A stretch of 26,677 nucleotides of DNA from Anaerolineae bacterium (GTDB lineage Bacteria > Chloroflexota > Anaerolineae > Aggregatilineales > Phototrophicaceae). Within the stretch, counting starts at the first letter, position 1, and every line of letters begins with the position of its first letter. The position numbers were made by a program, and so were the translations under genes. A model generated the notes under the pieces. The model made no database searches. It saw only the letters and a list, made by a program, of their open reading frames with translations, and had not been told where the DNA came from. Location: positions 1-26,677 of the forward strand of contig JADLHH010000274.1 in NCBI GenBank assembly GCA_020848855.1. Reading direction: 5' to 3'. Positions 1 to 7,962 of this stretch are shown one piece after another.

Positions 1-1294
1 ATTCAAAATCGACCTGCACCGCCGCCATGCGCGAGGCGCTGATGTTGGTCGGCATCCCGGTGCTTTCGACGGTGCAGACGCGCTTGGGCGTGCCGAGGTC
101 GGGGCGAATCCGCCCGATCGGGTTGTGCATGAGTGAAATCTTCTCCCCGTCGTACTCGTCGTACATCATGGCGCGCCCGGTGGCGTTGGCGCGTTCGAGC
201 ATCAGCAGCGACGCGTAATTGTCGAGTCCGGTGGAGGAGAAGTGCGGGCTGAGCGGCAGGTCGAGGTAGCGCCCGGTCACGGTGACGGAGCGAAGATATT
301 CGCGCGCGCACAGCAGATCAGGGTCTCCCGTGCCGTTGACGAACGGGCAGCCCTTCAACACCGCCGAGTTGGCGACGGCAGTCGCGCTTTTGAGCATGGT
401 GTGGAATGTGAGCAAGCCCAGCGCTTCGGAGCGACCGGCGAGGTCAATGTGGATGTGGCAGCCCTGGTTGCGGAACATGTTGACGTAGTGGCTGGTCGCC
501 GGGTCGACATGGTAGCGCTGCTGCACGTGGGTCAGGCGCTCGGCGTATTCCGGGACCATGCGGTTCACCTGCAGCATCAGGTCGACAGCGGTCGTCACCT
601 TCGGATGATCCGTCATCTTGAAGTCGGATTCCGTCGGATAGCACGAGAAGATCAGCGTGCGCAGCCCGGTGTCGCGGCTCGCCAGCGACAGCGTCGTCAT
701 CATACCGTTGAGGGCGTTGCGCGTTTTGTTGTAGCCGACGCTTGGCGCGATATGCGCTTCGACCTGATACTGGCAGGCTTCGCGGTCGAGGCGCGGGTAG
801 ACGCCGATGCGCAGCGCGTGCCCGGAATAGGCGCTGATAAATCCATGCACTTCAGCTTCGGTGGGCGATGCGCCGTCGGGGTGCATCAACCCAAGCTCGA
901 TCTCCGCGCCGAGCACGCGCAGGCGGGTGAGGGAGTCTTCGGTTTCGCTGATATTCGTGTGGTTGACACTGGGGTTCAGGTTGTACGGCACGATGCTTTC
1001 AAGCAGGGTATGTCCGCTGCGGTAGCGCTCGCTGACGACGCTCCCCAGCACAAGCTGCCGTCCCTGGATTTCGGTGAGCAGGACATTGCCGGTATTCAGG
1101 TTTCCGGCGTCGTAGTAAGTGGTGACCGGTGCGCCGATTGCTTCAGAAAACATGTCGAGCGGCAGCTCGTCGTGCATGGTGTCGGCGGCGGCTGTTTCCA
1201 GCACGCGGCTGAACTGCCGCCGGATGTGTTCGACTTCCTGCCACGGGGCAGCCTCACTGAACGCGGCGAGAGTGTCGTTCGATGGGAGCGACAT
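1..1294 (-). CDS. glutamate-cysteine ligase-like (GCS2/carboxylate-amine ligase) protein, 3' end cut by window edge
   Basis: An open minus-strand frame of about 431 codons runs off the left edge without a stop. Reading it by eye gives features that fit the GCS2 / YbdK fold of ATP-dependent glutamate-amine ligases: a GAEIEL segment near residue 130 (family: G-x-E-x-E), YQVEAHIAPS (compare the QxExxTPP motif), HIHIDL (compare HVHVG), and near the edge RPDLGTPKRVCTVEST, which resembles the RP...GTxExRxxD segment. The role would be gamma-glutamylcysteine or a related gamma-glutamyl amide synthesis; the substrate cannot be told from sequence. The start chosen is ATG at 1294 (AAAGAG six bases upstream). 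An in-frame ATG at 1345 would add 17 plausible residues. The gene is divergent from the dehydrogenase-like gene at 1532. A long plus-strand frame opposite it is a shadow. Confidence 0.6.
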   Translation of the reverse strand, partial: MSLPSNDTLAAFSEAAPWQEVEHIRRQFSRVLETAAADTMHDELPLDMFSEAIGAPVTTYYDAGNLNTGNVLLTEIQGRQLVLGSVVSERYRSGHTLLESIVPYNLNPSVNHTNISETEDSLTRLRVLGAEIELGLMHPDGASPTEAEVHGFISAYSGHALRIGVYPRLDREACQYQVEAHIAPSVGYNKTRNALNGMMTTLSLASRDTGLRTLIFSCYPTESDFKMTDHPKVTTAVDLMLQVNRMVPEYAERLTHVQQRYHVDPATSHYVNMFRNQGCHIHIDLAGRSEALGLLTFHTMLKSATAVANSAVLKGCPFVNGTGDPDLLCAREYLRSVTVTGRYLDLPLSPHFSSTGLDNYASLLMLERANATGRAMMYDEYDGEKISLMHNPIGRIRPDLGTPKRVCTVESTGMPTNISASRMAAVQVDFE

Positions 1295-1531
1295 AACGTA
1301 CTCTTTCGCAGTAACCTGAATAGTCCGGCTACCATTGTCGCTCATGGCGGCGTATCCGACAAGCGGAAAATCAAAGCCAGAATCGGGCAATTTTGCGACG
1401 CCTGACCTACGCTCCCGCGAGGCACGACCGCGCTCGGCTGCTACGCCGCTCCTGCGACTGGTGAAGAATCGCATTCACGATTATGATTGGGGAAATACTT
1501 GCCCCTTTGTCCGCTCTATGGAGGGCGCTGC

Positions 1532-2551
1532 ATGGCGACGATCCATCCCCTGCCGATTATCGAGATCAAAGATCTGATCAGCGTAGACGAGTCGCGCCCG
1601 GTCGCTATGCTGACGGGGGAACGCTCCTGGGCGGCGGTTAGCTCGCTGCTGACCCTGCCGCTGGTCGTCCAGGCGGAACCGTATCACGTCCAGGGGGACT
1701 ATCTCGATACGCTGGCAAACGATCTGCCGCCGCAGGTGCAGGTGATCTATGGCGTAGGCGGTGGAATGGTCGCCGATGCTGCCAAATACGTCGCCTGGAG
1801 GAAGGGACTCCCGGTTGTCCTCATCCCGACTTCGCTCAGCCAGGACGGCTTCTTCACGGCGCTGGTCGCGGCGCGCGGCGACGGCACGGTCAACTACGTC
1901 ACGACTGGTCCCGCCGAACGGCTGATCATCGACTGGGAAATCATCCGGGCAGCGCCGCAGAGCGTACGCGGCGCGGGCATTGTCGAACTGCTCACGATTG
2001 TGACCGGTATCCTCGACTGGAAATACGCCGCCGAGCGCGACAAGACCACGCCGGAGACGCGCTTCGTCCCGTGGGCAGCGGGCTTGATGGCGGGTATCGC
2101 CCAGCAAGCGTTCAAGATCGCCGCCGGAGTAGGGCGCGGCAATGTTGAATCGCTCCGCAACCTGCTCGACCTGCTGTGCATGGAAGTGCAGCTAACCAAT
2201 CAGATGGGGCACAACCGCCCGCAGGAAGGCAGCGAACAGTATTTCGCTTATGCCATCGAGCCGCGCGTCGGCAAGCGACGCCCGCTGCCGTATGCCGACA
2301 TGGTCGGTCCCGGCATTCTGCTGGCGGCGGCGCTGCATGGGCAGGATGTAAACCCCATCCGGGCGACGCTCGAATCGGCGGGTATCCGCCTCGATCAACT
2401 GCGCAATGACGACATTGTCGATACGCTCAAAACGATGCCGGAATACGTCCGCAAGCACGACATGCCCTACAGCATCCTCAACGACTTTGACCCGACCGCC
2501 GAGCGCATCAGCGAATTGATGACGGTGACCGGCTTGAGCAGCGCGCGGTAA
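1532..2551 (+). CDS. glycerol-1-phosphate dehydrogenase-like (AraM/EgsA, iron-ADH superfamily) protein with altered metal site
   Basis: A 339-residue protein of the dehydroquinate synthase-like / iron-alcohol dehydrogenase fold. The nucleotide-binding GVGGGMVAD motif is at residues 74-82, followed by IPTSLSQDG at 98-106, as in G1P dehydrogenases. Family members reduce dihydroxyacetone phosphate with NAD(P)H using a Zn or Ni ion held by Asp-His-His. Here the aligned positions appear to be Glu152 (in VELL, family GD), Gln236 (GSEQ, family GSEH) and Tyr254 (LPYAD, family HGE), so the usual metal site looks lost and the catalytic role is doubtful. ATG 1532 has GGAGGG at 1520-1525; an upstream in-frame start at 1487 lacks one. 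A weak -10-like TATGAT lies at 1482-1487. The methyltransferase gene follows after 25 bases, probably in the same operon. Confidence 0.75.
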   Translation: MATIHPLPIIEIKDLISVDESRPVAMLTGERSWAAVSSLLTLPLVVQAEPYHVQGDYLDTLANDLPPQVQVIYGVGGGMVADAAKYVAWRKGLPVVLIPTSLSQDGFFTALVAARGDGTVNYVTTGPAERLIIDWEIIRAAPQSVRGAGIVELLTIVTGILDWKYAAERDKTTPETRFVPWAAGLMAGIAQQAFKIAAGVGRGNVESLRNLLDLLCMEVQLTNQMGHNRPQEGSEQYFAYAIEPRVGKRRPLPYADMVGPGILLAAALHGQDVNPIRATLESAGIRLDQLRNDDIVDTLKTMPEYVRKHDMPYSILNDFDPTAERISELMTVTGLSSAR

Positions 2552-2576
2552 CGTCCTGCTGCGCGACGGAATCGTG

Positions 2577-3335
2577 ATGGATGATCGGGAACTGATCGCG
2601 CGCTGGCAGCGCGAGGAACAGCAGCCGTTTCAGGGCTGGGATTTCGGCTACCTGCGCGGTCACTACCACGAAGAACAACCCCCCTGGTCATACGAATATA
2701 GTGCGCGCGACCTGCTGCGAGACGTCGATTCCGTGCTGGATATGGGCACGGGTGGCGGCGAAAAGCTGCTCGAATTCGCTGACGTGCTGCCGCCGCGAAC
2801 TGTCGCGACGGAAGGCTATGCGCCCAATGTTGCTGTTGCCCGCGCCAATCTCGCACCGCACCATATCGACGTGGTCGAATACGATGCCGAAGCCGACGAC
2901 CGAATGCCGTTTGACGACGGCGTGTTCCCGCTGATTCTGAATCGACACGAGGCATACGATGCCAGTGAAGTGACGCGCATCCTGCGCCCCGGCGGGCGTT
3001 TTCTCACGCAGCAGGTCGATGGGCGCGACCTGTCGGAGCTTCTCGCCGCGTTTGGGCTGACTTCAGGCTACCTGCATGTGAATCTGGCGGACTGCCGCCG
3101 CGAACTAGAACAGGCGGGGCTGAGCATCGATCAGGCGCTGGACTGGCAGGGACGCGCGACCTTCAGCGATGTGGGCGCGCTGGTGTATTTCCTCCACGCC
3201 GCGCCGTGGACTGCGCCGCCCGATTTTTCGGTCGAACGCTGCGCCGATGTCCTGTTGAAACTCCACCACCAACGCCAGCCGCTCGCCTTCGACAGTCGGC
3301 GGTTCCTCATTCTGGCGCACAGGCGCGTCAAATAA
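2577..3335 (+). CDS. class I SAM-dependent methyltransferase
   Basis: A 252-residue soluble protein. Motif I for S-adenosylmethionine binding is visible as VLDMGTGGGE at about residues 53-62, with an acidic ATEGYAPN segment after strand 2. RMPFDDGVFPLILNRHEAY corresponds to the motif III/IV region and ILRPGGRFLTQQV to the post-motif strand, as in the Methyltransf_11 type. The substrate is unknown. ATG 2577 is preferred to the overlapping GTG at 2574 because of its distance from a weak GGA at 2568-2570. The gene follows the dehydrogenase-like gene by 25 bases on the same strand, so co-transcription is likely. No clear terminator is seen downstream, where a 133-base intergenic region leads to the phosphohexomutase. 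Confidence 0.85.
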   Translation: MDDRELIARWQREEQQPFQGWDFGYLRGHYHEEQPPWSYEYSARDLLRDVDSVLDMGTGGGEKLLEFADVLPPRTVATEGYAPNVAVARANLAPHHIDVVEYDAEADDRMPFDDGVFPLILNRHEAYDASEVTRILRPGGRFLTQQVDGRDLSELLAAFGLTSGYLHVNLADCRRELEQAGLSIDQALDWQGRATFSDVGALVYFLHAAPWTAPPDFSVERCADVLLKLHHQRQPLAFDSRRFLILAHRRVK

Positions 3336-3402
3336 TAGAGAATCGCTAACTACGAATCGCACTACTACTGTTAGAATGGAAACGACACATTATCAACCGG
3401 CG

Positions 3403-3432
3403 GGTATCTGTAAGCGGTATCCGGCTGGTATC
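3403..3432. repeat. three direct GGTATC repeats upstream of the phosphohexomutase gene
   Basis: GGTATC occurs at 3403-3408, 3416-3421 and 3427-3432, spaced 13 and 11 bases, 37-66 bases before the start codon at 3469. The spacing is close to one helical turn, so a regulator binding array is possible. The motif is short and could be chance. Confidence 0.3.
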
Positions 3433-3468
3433 ATTGTCATGTTCATCAGATAGGGAAATCCAGTTATC

Positions 3469-4920
3469 ATGATTCATTTCGGTACAGACGGCTGGCGTGC
3501 CGTCATCGCAGATACGTTCACGTTTGCCAATGTGCGGCAGATTTCGCAGGCGGTTGCCAGCTACGTGAACAAGAATCACACGGGTTCGCAGCCGCTGGAG
3601 ATTGTCGTCGGCTACGATACCCGTTTCCTGTCCGACCGCTTCGCGATGGAGACCGCGCGAGTCATGGCGGCGAACGGGATTGTCACCTGGCTCACTCGCA
3701 CTGACGCGCCGACCCCGGTCATTTCGTACAATGTCAAACACATGGGCGCGACGGCGGGTATCATCATCACGGCAAGCCACAACCCGCCGCGCTACAACGG
3801 CTTCAAGCTCAAAGCGCCTTACGGCGGCAGCGCGACGGCAGAACAGTGCGCGCTGGTCGAGCAGGAGCTTCAAACGCTCGAAAGTGAAGCCCGCTGCCCG
3901 AATGTCATGGATTATCAGGAAGCGCTCGACACGGGCATGATCCGGCGTTTCGATCCGTCGTGGCTGTATTACCAGCATCTCGGCACGCTGGTCGATCTGG
4001 ATCGCATCTCCGAGGGCGAACTGAACATCGTCTCCGACGCGATGTGGGGGGCAGGGCGGGGCGCTTTCGCCGCGCTGCTGTCGCGCACGCGGTCGCACGT
4101 CAGCGAAATCCGGGCGACCTTGAACCCCGGCTTCGGCGGCATTCACCCCGAACCGATCATGACCCACCTGAACGAATTGGTCGCCACGGTCCAGCGCCTG
4201 CAGGCGGATGTCGGGCTGGCGACCGACGGCGATGCCGACCGCATCGGCGCGATTGACGCGCGCGGCAACTTTGTCGACCCGCATACCGTGTTCGCGCTGA
4301 CGCTGCGCCATCTGGTCGAAAATCGGAATCTGCGCGGCGAAGTCGTCAAAACGGTCTCGACCACCATGATGATCGACGCGCTGGCGCAGAAATACGATCT
4401 GCCGCTGCACGTGACGCCGGTCGGCTTCAACCACATCGCTGACCTGATGATGAAGCGCGACATACTCATCGGCGGCGAGGAAAGCGGCGGTATCAGCATT
4501 CGCGGGCACATCCCGGAAGGCGACGGTATCCTGATGGGGCTGCTGCTGCTCGAAATCATGGCGTATGAGCACGCGCCGCTGCACGAGATCGTCGCCGACC
4601 TGCAGGCTAATTACGGTCCCGCCTGCTACGCTCGCATCGATGTTCGGCTCGAACAGCAGAAGCCGAAGAAGGCAGTCGTGCAGATGCTCGCCGACAGCGC
4701 GCCCAGCCACGTTAATGGCGAATCGGTCGCGCGCGTCGATACGCTCGACGGCGTCAAGTATTACCTGAGCGACAATAGCTGGCTGCTGATCCGCCCCAGC
4801 GGAACGGAGCCGATCCTGCGCATTTACGCCGAGGCGCACACGCCGGACGCGCTGAAAGCGCTGCTGGCTTACGGCGACCACGTCGGGAAACAGGTCACGG
4901 CAAACGGCGCGAACCACTGA
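3469..4920 (+). CDS. phosphoglucomutase/phosphomannomutase (alpha-D-phosphohexomutase family)
   Basis: A 483-residue cytoplasmic enzyme with the four-domain alpha-D-phosphohexomutase layout. The phosphoserine loop TASHNP is at 101-106 (Ser103), the Mg-binding loop TDGDADR at about 250-256, the sugar-specificity loop GGEESGG at about 335-341, and the phosphate-binding loop RPSGTEP at about 442-448. It interconverts hexose 1- and 6-phosphates via a bisphosphate intermediate; PGM and PMM specificity cannot be separated by eye. All catalytic loops are intact and the length is normal. The ATG at 3469 has AGGGA at about 3452-3456. It is followed by a strong hairpin terminator, so it looks like a single-gene unit. 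A 523-codon antisense frame opposite it is a shadow. Confidence 0.93.
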   Translation: MIHFGTDGWRAVIADTFTFANVRQISQAVASYVNKNHTGSQPLEIVVGYDTRFLSDRFAMETARVMAANGIVTWLTRTDAPTPVISYNVKHMGATAGIIITASHNPPRYNGFKLKAPYGGSATAEQCALVEQELQTLESEARCPNVMDYQEALDTGMIRRFDPSWLYYQHLGTLVDLDRISEGELNIVSDAMWGAGRGAFAALLSRTRSHVSEIRATLNPGFGGIHPEPIMTHLNELVATVQRLQADVGLATDGDADRIGAIDARGNFVDPHTVFALTLRHLVENRNLRGEVVKTVSTTMMIDALAQKYDLPLHVTPVGFNHIADLMMKRDILIGGEESGGISIRGHIPEGDGILMGLLLLEIMAYEHAPLHEIVADLQANYGPACYARIDVRLEQQKPKKAVVQMLADSAPSHVNGESVARVDTLDGVKYYLSDNSWLLIRPSGTEPILRIYAEAHTPDALKALLAYGDHVGKQVTANGANH

Positions 4921-4926
4921 GAATCG

Positions 4927-4958
4927 AAAAGCGCATCGAGGTTTCCCGATGCGCTTTT
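4927..4958. terminator. bidirectional intrinsic terminator between convergent genes
   Basis: Perfect 12-bp arms AAAAGCGCATCG (4927-4938) and CGATGCGCTTTT (4947-4958) enclose an 8-base loop. Each strand ends the stem with a U run. It lies 6 bases after the phosphohexomutase stop and just beyond the stop of the minus-strand membrane protein gene, so it can serve both. Confidence 0.9.
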
Positions 4959-4974
4959 ATTTTGCCGGATGGAC

Positions 4975-6288
4975 TTAACTGCTGCGCGGGTTGACGATCC
5001 GCCGGATCAGGTCAACCCAGAACGGCGCGCCCTGTCCGATGGCGATTACCGTCACGACTATGCCGATCAGCTTGCGGATCAGCAGTCCGAGCCAGTCGGG
5101 GTTGTTGTCCGGTCCTAGCAGCCACAGATTGCGCATGTTACCGCAGCCGACAGGCAGTTTGCCGTCCTCGTCGGCGACGCAGCGCCGCTCCAGCGGCGTA
5201 TATTCCCAGCCGATTGGCAGGTTGAGCGCCGAAATCTGAGTGAGCGAGGTCGTGATCTGCTCGGTGGCGTCGCTCAGGATTTGCCCCGTATTGAGTCCCG
5301 GTTCCGCCGTCGCTTCGGGGGTCTGCGGGTCCAACTGCTGCTGGGCTTGCTGCTGTGCCTGCTGTGCCTGCTGGAACTGCTGAGCGAACTGAGCGCTCGT
5401 CGCGGCGCTTTGCACCGCCGCGACGACCGTCTCGCGGAGCGCGGGGTCATCCCACAACGTGCGCGCTATTTGCAGCGAATCGGCATTGAGGACAAGCGCC
5501 AGGATGCAGCCAATCGCCAGTGTGAGATAGGTCAGGTGGCGCTTGTACGCTGTCGAAAGCTGATCCATGCGCTGGTTGAACCAGTCTTCGAGGTTTGCCT
5601 GCGCCTGATCGAGCGATTGCGCCGACGCGACCACCACTTTCAGCGCCCGCCTGAAGGCTTCGTCGTTGACGTTGCGCAAGCCTTCCAGCACGGGCAGCAA
5701 TTGACCGCCACTGGTGGCTGTAAGCTGGGCGAACTGCATCCGGTCATCCAGCGGCTTGAGCGCCTTGAGCACCGGAACCTGCACTTCGACCGGGAGCGTT
5801 GGCACGGCTTCGTGAATCGCTTCCAAGCCGACGCCGGTGTTTTGCAGCCGGAAAACCAGTTCCAGCACACGGTCTTTTGCCGGGCTGGCAGGCGCGGCAT
5901 CGACGGCGAGCAGCAGCGGTCCGTACAGTTCAAGACCGGCTTTTTCCGCCAGGATACTGCTCATCACCTGCGCGAAAGTCTTGGGGTCGATCCAGTCGAC
6001 GGTGTTTACTTCGGCGCTGCGTACCTGAAGCGCCTTGATTTCGGCGGTCTCGGTGGTTGCCACCTCGGATGGCTCGACCATCTGTGTATTGACGATGTTG
6101 ATCAGCGGGTGCGACATGAACTGCGCCTGCACTTCAGGGTCGGTGATCAGGCTTTCAAGGGCGGTTTTGAGGTGGGTGGAGCGCCAGCGCAGGAGGTTCG
6201 CGATCACGGTATTCAGCGTCGTCACCAGGATGCTTAGCAGGCTGTAGACGAAGACCATACCAATAGCGACTTGAATAATTGCTTGCAT
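4975..6288 (-). CDS. conserved membrane protein of unknown function
   Basis: A 437-residue protein with three predicted membrane segments: 5-27, about 251-268, and about 399-419. Between them are a helical soluble region (30-250), with WFNQRMDQLSTAYKRH at 236-251 directly before the second membrane segment, and a Gln-rich, probably coiled-coil stretch at 300-319 (QAQQAQQQAQQQ). The C-terminal GAPFWVDLIRRIVNPRSS (420-437), the WFN...YKR segment and NADSLQIARTLWDDPALRE resemble a widespread uncharacterised bacterial membrane family; I recall no function for it. ATG 6288 has AGGAGA at good spacing. It is divergent from isocitrate dehydrogenase and convergent with the phosphohexomutase, apparently a single-gene unit. 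Two Cys (370, 382) lie in the loop before the last membrane segment. Confidence 0.8.
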   Translation of the reverse strand: MQAIIQVAIGMVFVYSLLSILVTTLNTVIANLLRWRSTHLKTALESLITDPEVQAQFMSHPLINIVNTQMVEPSEVATTETAEIKALQVRSAEVNTVDWIDPKTFAQVMSSILAEKAGLELYGPLLLAVDAAPASPAKDRVLELVFRLQNTGVGLEAIHEAVPTLPVEVQVPVLKALKPLDDRMQFAQLTATSGGQLLPVLEGLRNVNDEAFRRALKVVVASAQSLDQAQANLEDWFNQRMDQLSTAYKRHLTYLTLAIGCILALVLNADSLQIARTLWDDPALRETVVAAVQSAATSAQFAQQFQQAQQAQQQAQQQLDPQTPEATAEPGLNTGQILSDATEQITTSLTQISALNLPIGWEYTPLERRCVADEDGKLPVGCGNMRNLWLLGPDNNPDWLGLLIRKLIGIVVTVIAIGQGAPFWVDLIRRIVNPRSS

Positions 6289-6358
6289 GATATCTCCTGA
6301 TGCACGCAGAACGTCGCATCGCGCTTAGTGTACCATGATTCCATATTGGGAAAGTCAG

Positions 6359-6367
6359 TGTTATACT
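6359..6367 (+). promoter_or_regulatory. putative extended -10 promoter of isocitrate dehydrogenase
   Basis: TGTTATACT (6359-6367) matches an extended -10 (TGnTATAAT with one mismatch), 44 bases before the start codon. No good -35 is seen at 17 bases, as is common for extended -10 promoters. Confidence 0.4.
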
Positions 6368-6411
6368 CCTGCGACGCGTTTGTTACAGTTTTGTATAAGG
6401 GAGCGCACTAC

Positions 6412-7659
6412 ATGGCATTCGACAAGGTTATCGTGCCGGCAGATGGCGAGAGGATCACGGCGACGCGCGGGAAACTGAACGTCCCGGATCACCCGATTCT
6501 CCTCTTTATCGAAGGGGACGGCATCGGCAAGGACATCATGACCGCGAGCAAGCGCATCTGGGATGCGGCGGTCGAAAAAGCCTATGGCGGCAAGCGCAAA
6601 GTCGCCTGGATGGAAGTCTATGCCGGCGAGAAAGCCGCATCAGTGTACGACGGCAACTTCATGCCCGAAGAGACCTTCGACGCGCTGCGCGAGTTCCTGA
6701 TCGGCATCAAGGGACCGCTGACGACGCCGGTCGGTGGCGGCTTTCGAAGCCTGAACGTCACGCTGCGGCAGGTGCTCGACCTGTATAGCTGCGTGCGCCC
6801 CGTGCGCTGGTATCGCGGTGTGCCCAGCCCGGTCAAGCACCCCGAAGAAGTCGATGTGGTCATCTTCCGCGAAAACACCGAAGACGTGTACGCCGGCATC
6901 GAATACGAATCCGGCACGCCGGAAAACGAGAAGCTGGCGAAGTTCCTGCGCGAAGAACTGGGCGCAAATTTCTTCGAAGGCGCGGGCTTGGGCATCAAGC
7001 CGATCAGCGCGTTCGGAACCAAGCGGCTCGTGCGCGCGGCGATCAACTATGCTATCGATCATGGTCGTAAGAGTGTGACGCTGGTTCACAAGGGCAACAT
7101 CCAGAAATTCACCGAAGGCGCGTTCACCAAGTGGGGCTACGAAGTCGCCGCGCAGGAATTCCCGGAGCAGACGATTTCGTGGGACGACGTAGCGGCGAAT
7201 CATGGCGGGAAAGTGCCTGCCGGCAAGATTCTGATTCAGGACGTGATCGCCGACATCAGCTTCCAGAAGATGCTGCTGCGCCCCAGCGAATTCGACGTGC
7301 TGGCGACGCCCAACCTGAACGGCGACTACCTGAGCGACGCCATCGCGGCGGAAGTAGGCGGCGTCGGCATCGCCCCCGGCGCGAATATCGGCGACGAAGT
7401 GGCGCTGTTCGAAGCGACTCACGGCACCGCGCCCAAGTACACCGACCTCGACAAGGTGAATCCTGGCTCGCTGCTGTTCAGCGGCGTGATGATGCTCGAA
7501 CACCTCGGCTGGCAGGAAGCCGCCGACCTGATCACCACCAGCTCCGACAAGACGCTCGACCAGAAGGTCGTGACCTACGACTTCGCCCGCCAGATGGACG
7601 GTGCGACCGAGGTCAGGACGAGCGAATTCGCCACCGCCATCATTGGCAATATGGGGTAA
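6412..7659 (+). CDS. icd: isocitrate dehydrogenase, NADP-type
   Basis: A 415-residue protein, near the length of E. coli Icd. It catalyses oxidative decarboxylation of isocitrate to 2-oxoglutarate in the TCA cycle. Visible signatures are [10 protein letters not shown] near the N-terminus, [13 protein letters not shown] (the substrate-binding loop with the Ser phosphorylated in E. coli), [11 protein letters not shown] with its catalytic Tyr, [12 protein letters not shown] with its catalytic Lys, and [12 protein letters not shown] with metal-binding Asp. [19 protein letters not shown] carries the Lys-Tyr pair typical of NADP-dependent bacterial enzymes. The ATG at 6412 has AAGGGAG at 6397-6403; the longer in-frame start at 6328 would add 28 non-homologous residues across the promoter. 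A strong terminator follows at 7731. Confidence 0.96.
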   Translation: MAFDKVIVPADGERITATRGKLNVPDHPILLFIEGDGIGKDIMTASKRIWDAAVEKAYGGKRKVAWMEVYAGEKAASVYDGNFMPEETFDALREFLIGIKGPLTTPVGGGFRSLNVTLRQVLDLYSCVRPVRWYRGVPSPVKHPEEVDVVIFRENTEDVYAGIEYESGTPENEKLAKFLREELGANFFEGAGLGIKPISAFGTKRLVRAAINYAIDHGRKSVTLVHKGNIQKFTEGAFTKWGYEVAAQEFPEQTISWDDVAANHGGKVPAGKILIQDVIADISFQKMLLRPSEFDVLATPNLNGDYLSDAIAAEVGGVGIAPGANIGDEVALFEATHGTAPKYTDLDKVNPGSLLFSGVMMLEHLGWQEAADLITTSSDKTLDQKVVTYDFARQMDGATEVRTSEFATAIIGNMG

Positions 7660-7730
7660 TCAACATGCGTGTGGGGCGAGGCAGCGTCGCGCCCGTGTGC
7701 AATTTCCCTGAGAATACGATGAGAAACCTG

Positions 7731-7762
7731 CCCGCCGGAGAACCGTTCTCCGGCGGGTTTTT
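7731..7762 (+). terminator. intrinsic terminator downstream of icd
   Basis: Arms CCCGCCGGAGAAC (7731-7743) and GTTCTCCGGCGGG (7745-7757) are followed by five Ts (7758-7762). The tight centre means the outer 10-11 base pairs form the real stem. It lies 72 bases after the icd stop. Confidence 0.9.
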
Positions 7763-7898
7763 GTTCGCGTAGTCCTCGCTCGCACGGGCGAAACCACCTA
7801 CGGCGTTGCCAGCGCTTTCACCACCCAATCCGCAACTGTCATACATCCAATCCATCCGCCATGACGTTATTTAGCCTGACGCCGCGTCGTGCTCAACC

Positions 7899-7925
7899 GG
7901 GGCTGTGCGCACAGCCCCATTTTTG
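7899..7925 (+). terminator. second terminator-like palindrome, 44 bases before the ferritin-like gene (possible leader attenuator)
   Basis: A perfect 20-base palindrome, arms GGGGCTGTGC (7899-7908) and GCACAGCCCC (7909-7918), folds as an 8-bp stem with a GCGC loop and is followed by ATTTTTG. It follows the icd terminator by about 140 bases with no gene between them. It leaves only 44 bases to the ferritin-like ATG, so it probably lies in that gene's leader or ends a short unannotated RNA. The rest of 7763-7898 holds no gene that I can support. Confidence 0.65.
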
Positions 7926-7962
7926 TGACGCAGATGAAAACCGATTGAGGAGAGCAAGAGAC

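Noticed and set aside
242..1405. 387-codon plus-strand frame
   Set aside because: Antisense to the longer minus-strand frame with recognisable ligase motifs; its translation is Arg/His/Val-rich and matches no family I know. High GC favours such shadow frames.
3346..4917. 523-codon minus-strand frame opposite the phosphohexomutase
   Set aside because: The plus strand carries all four phosphohexomutase catalytic loops; the antisense frame has only biased composition.
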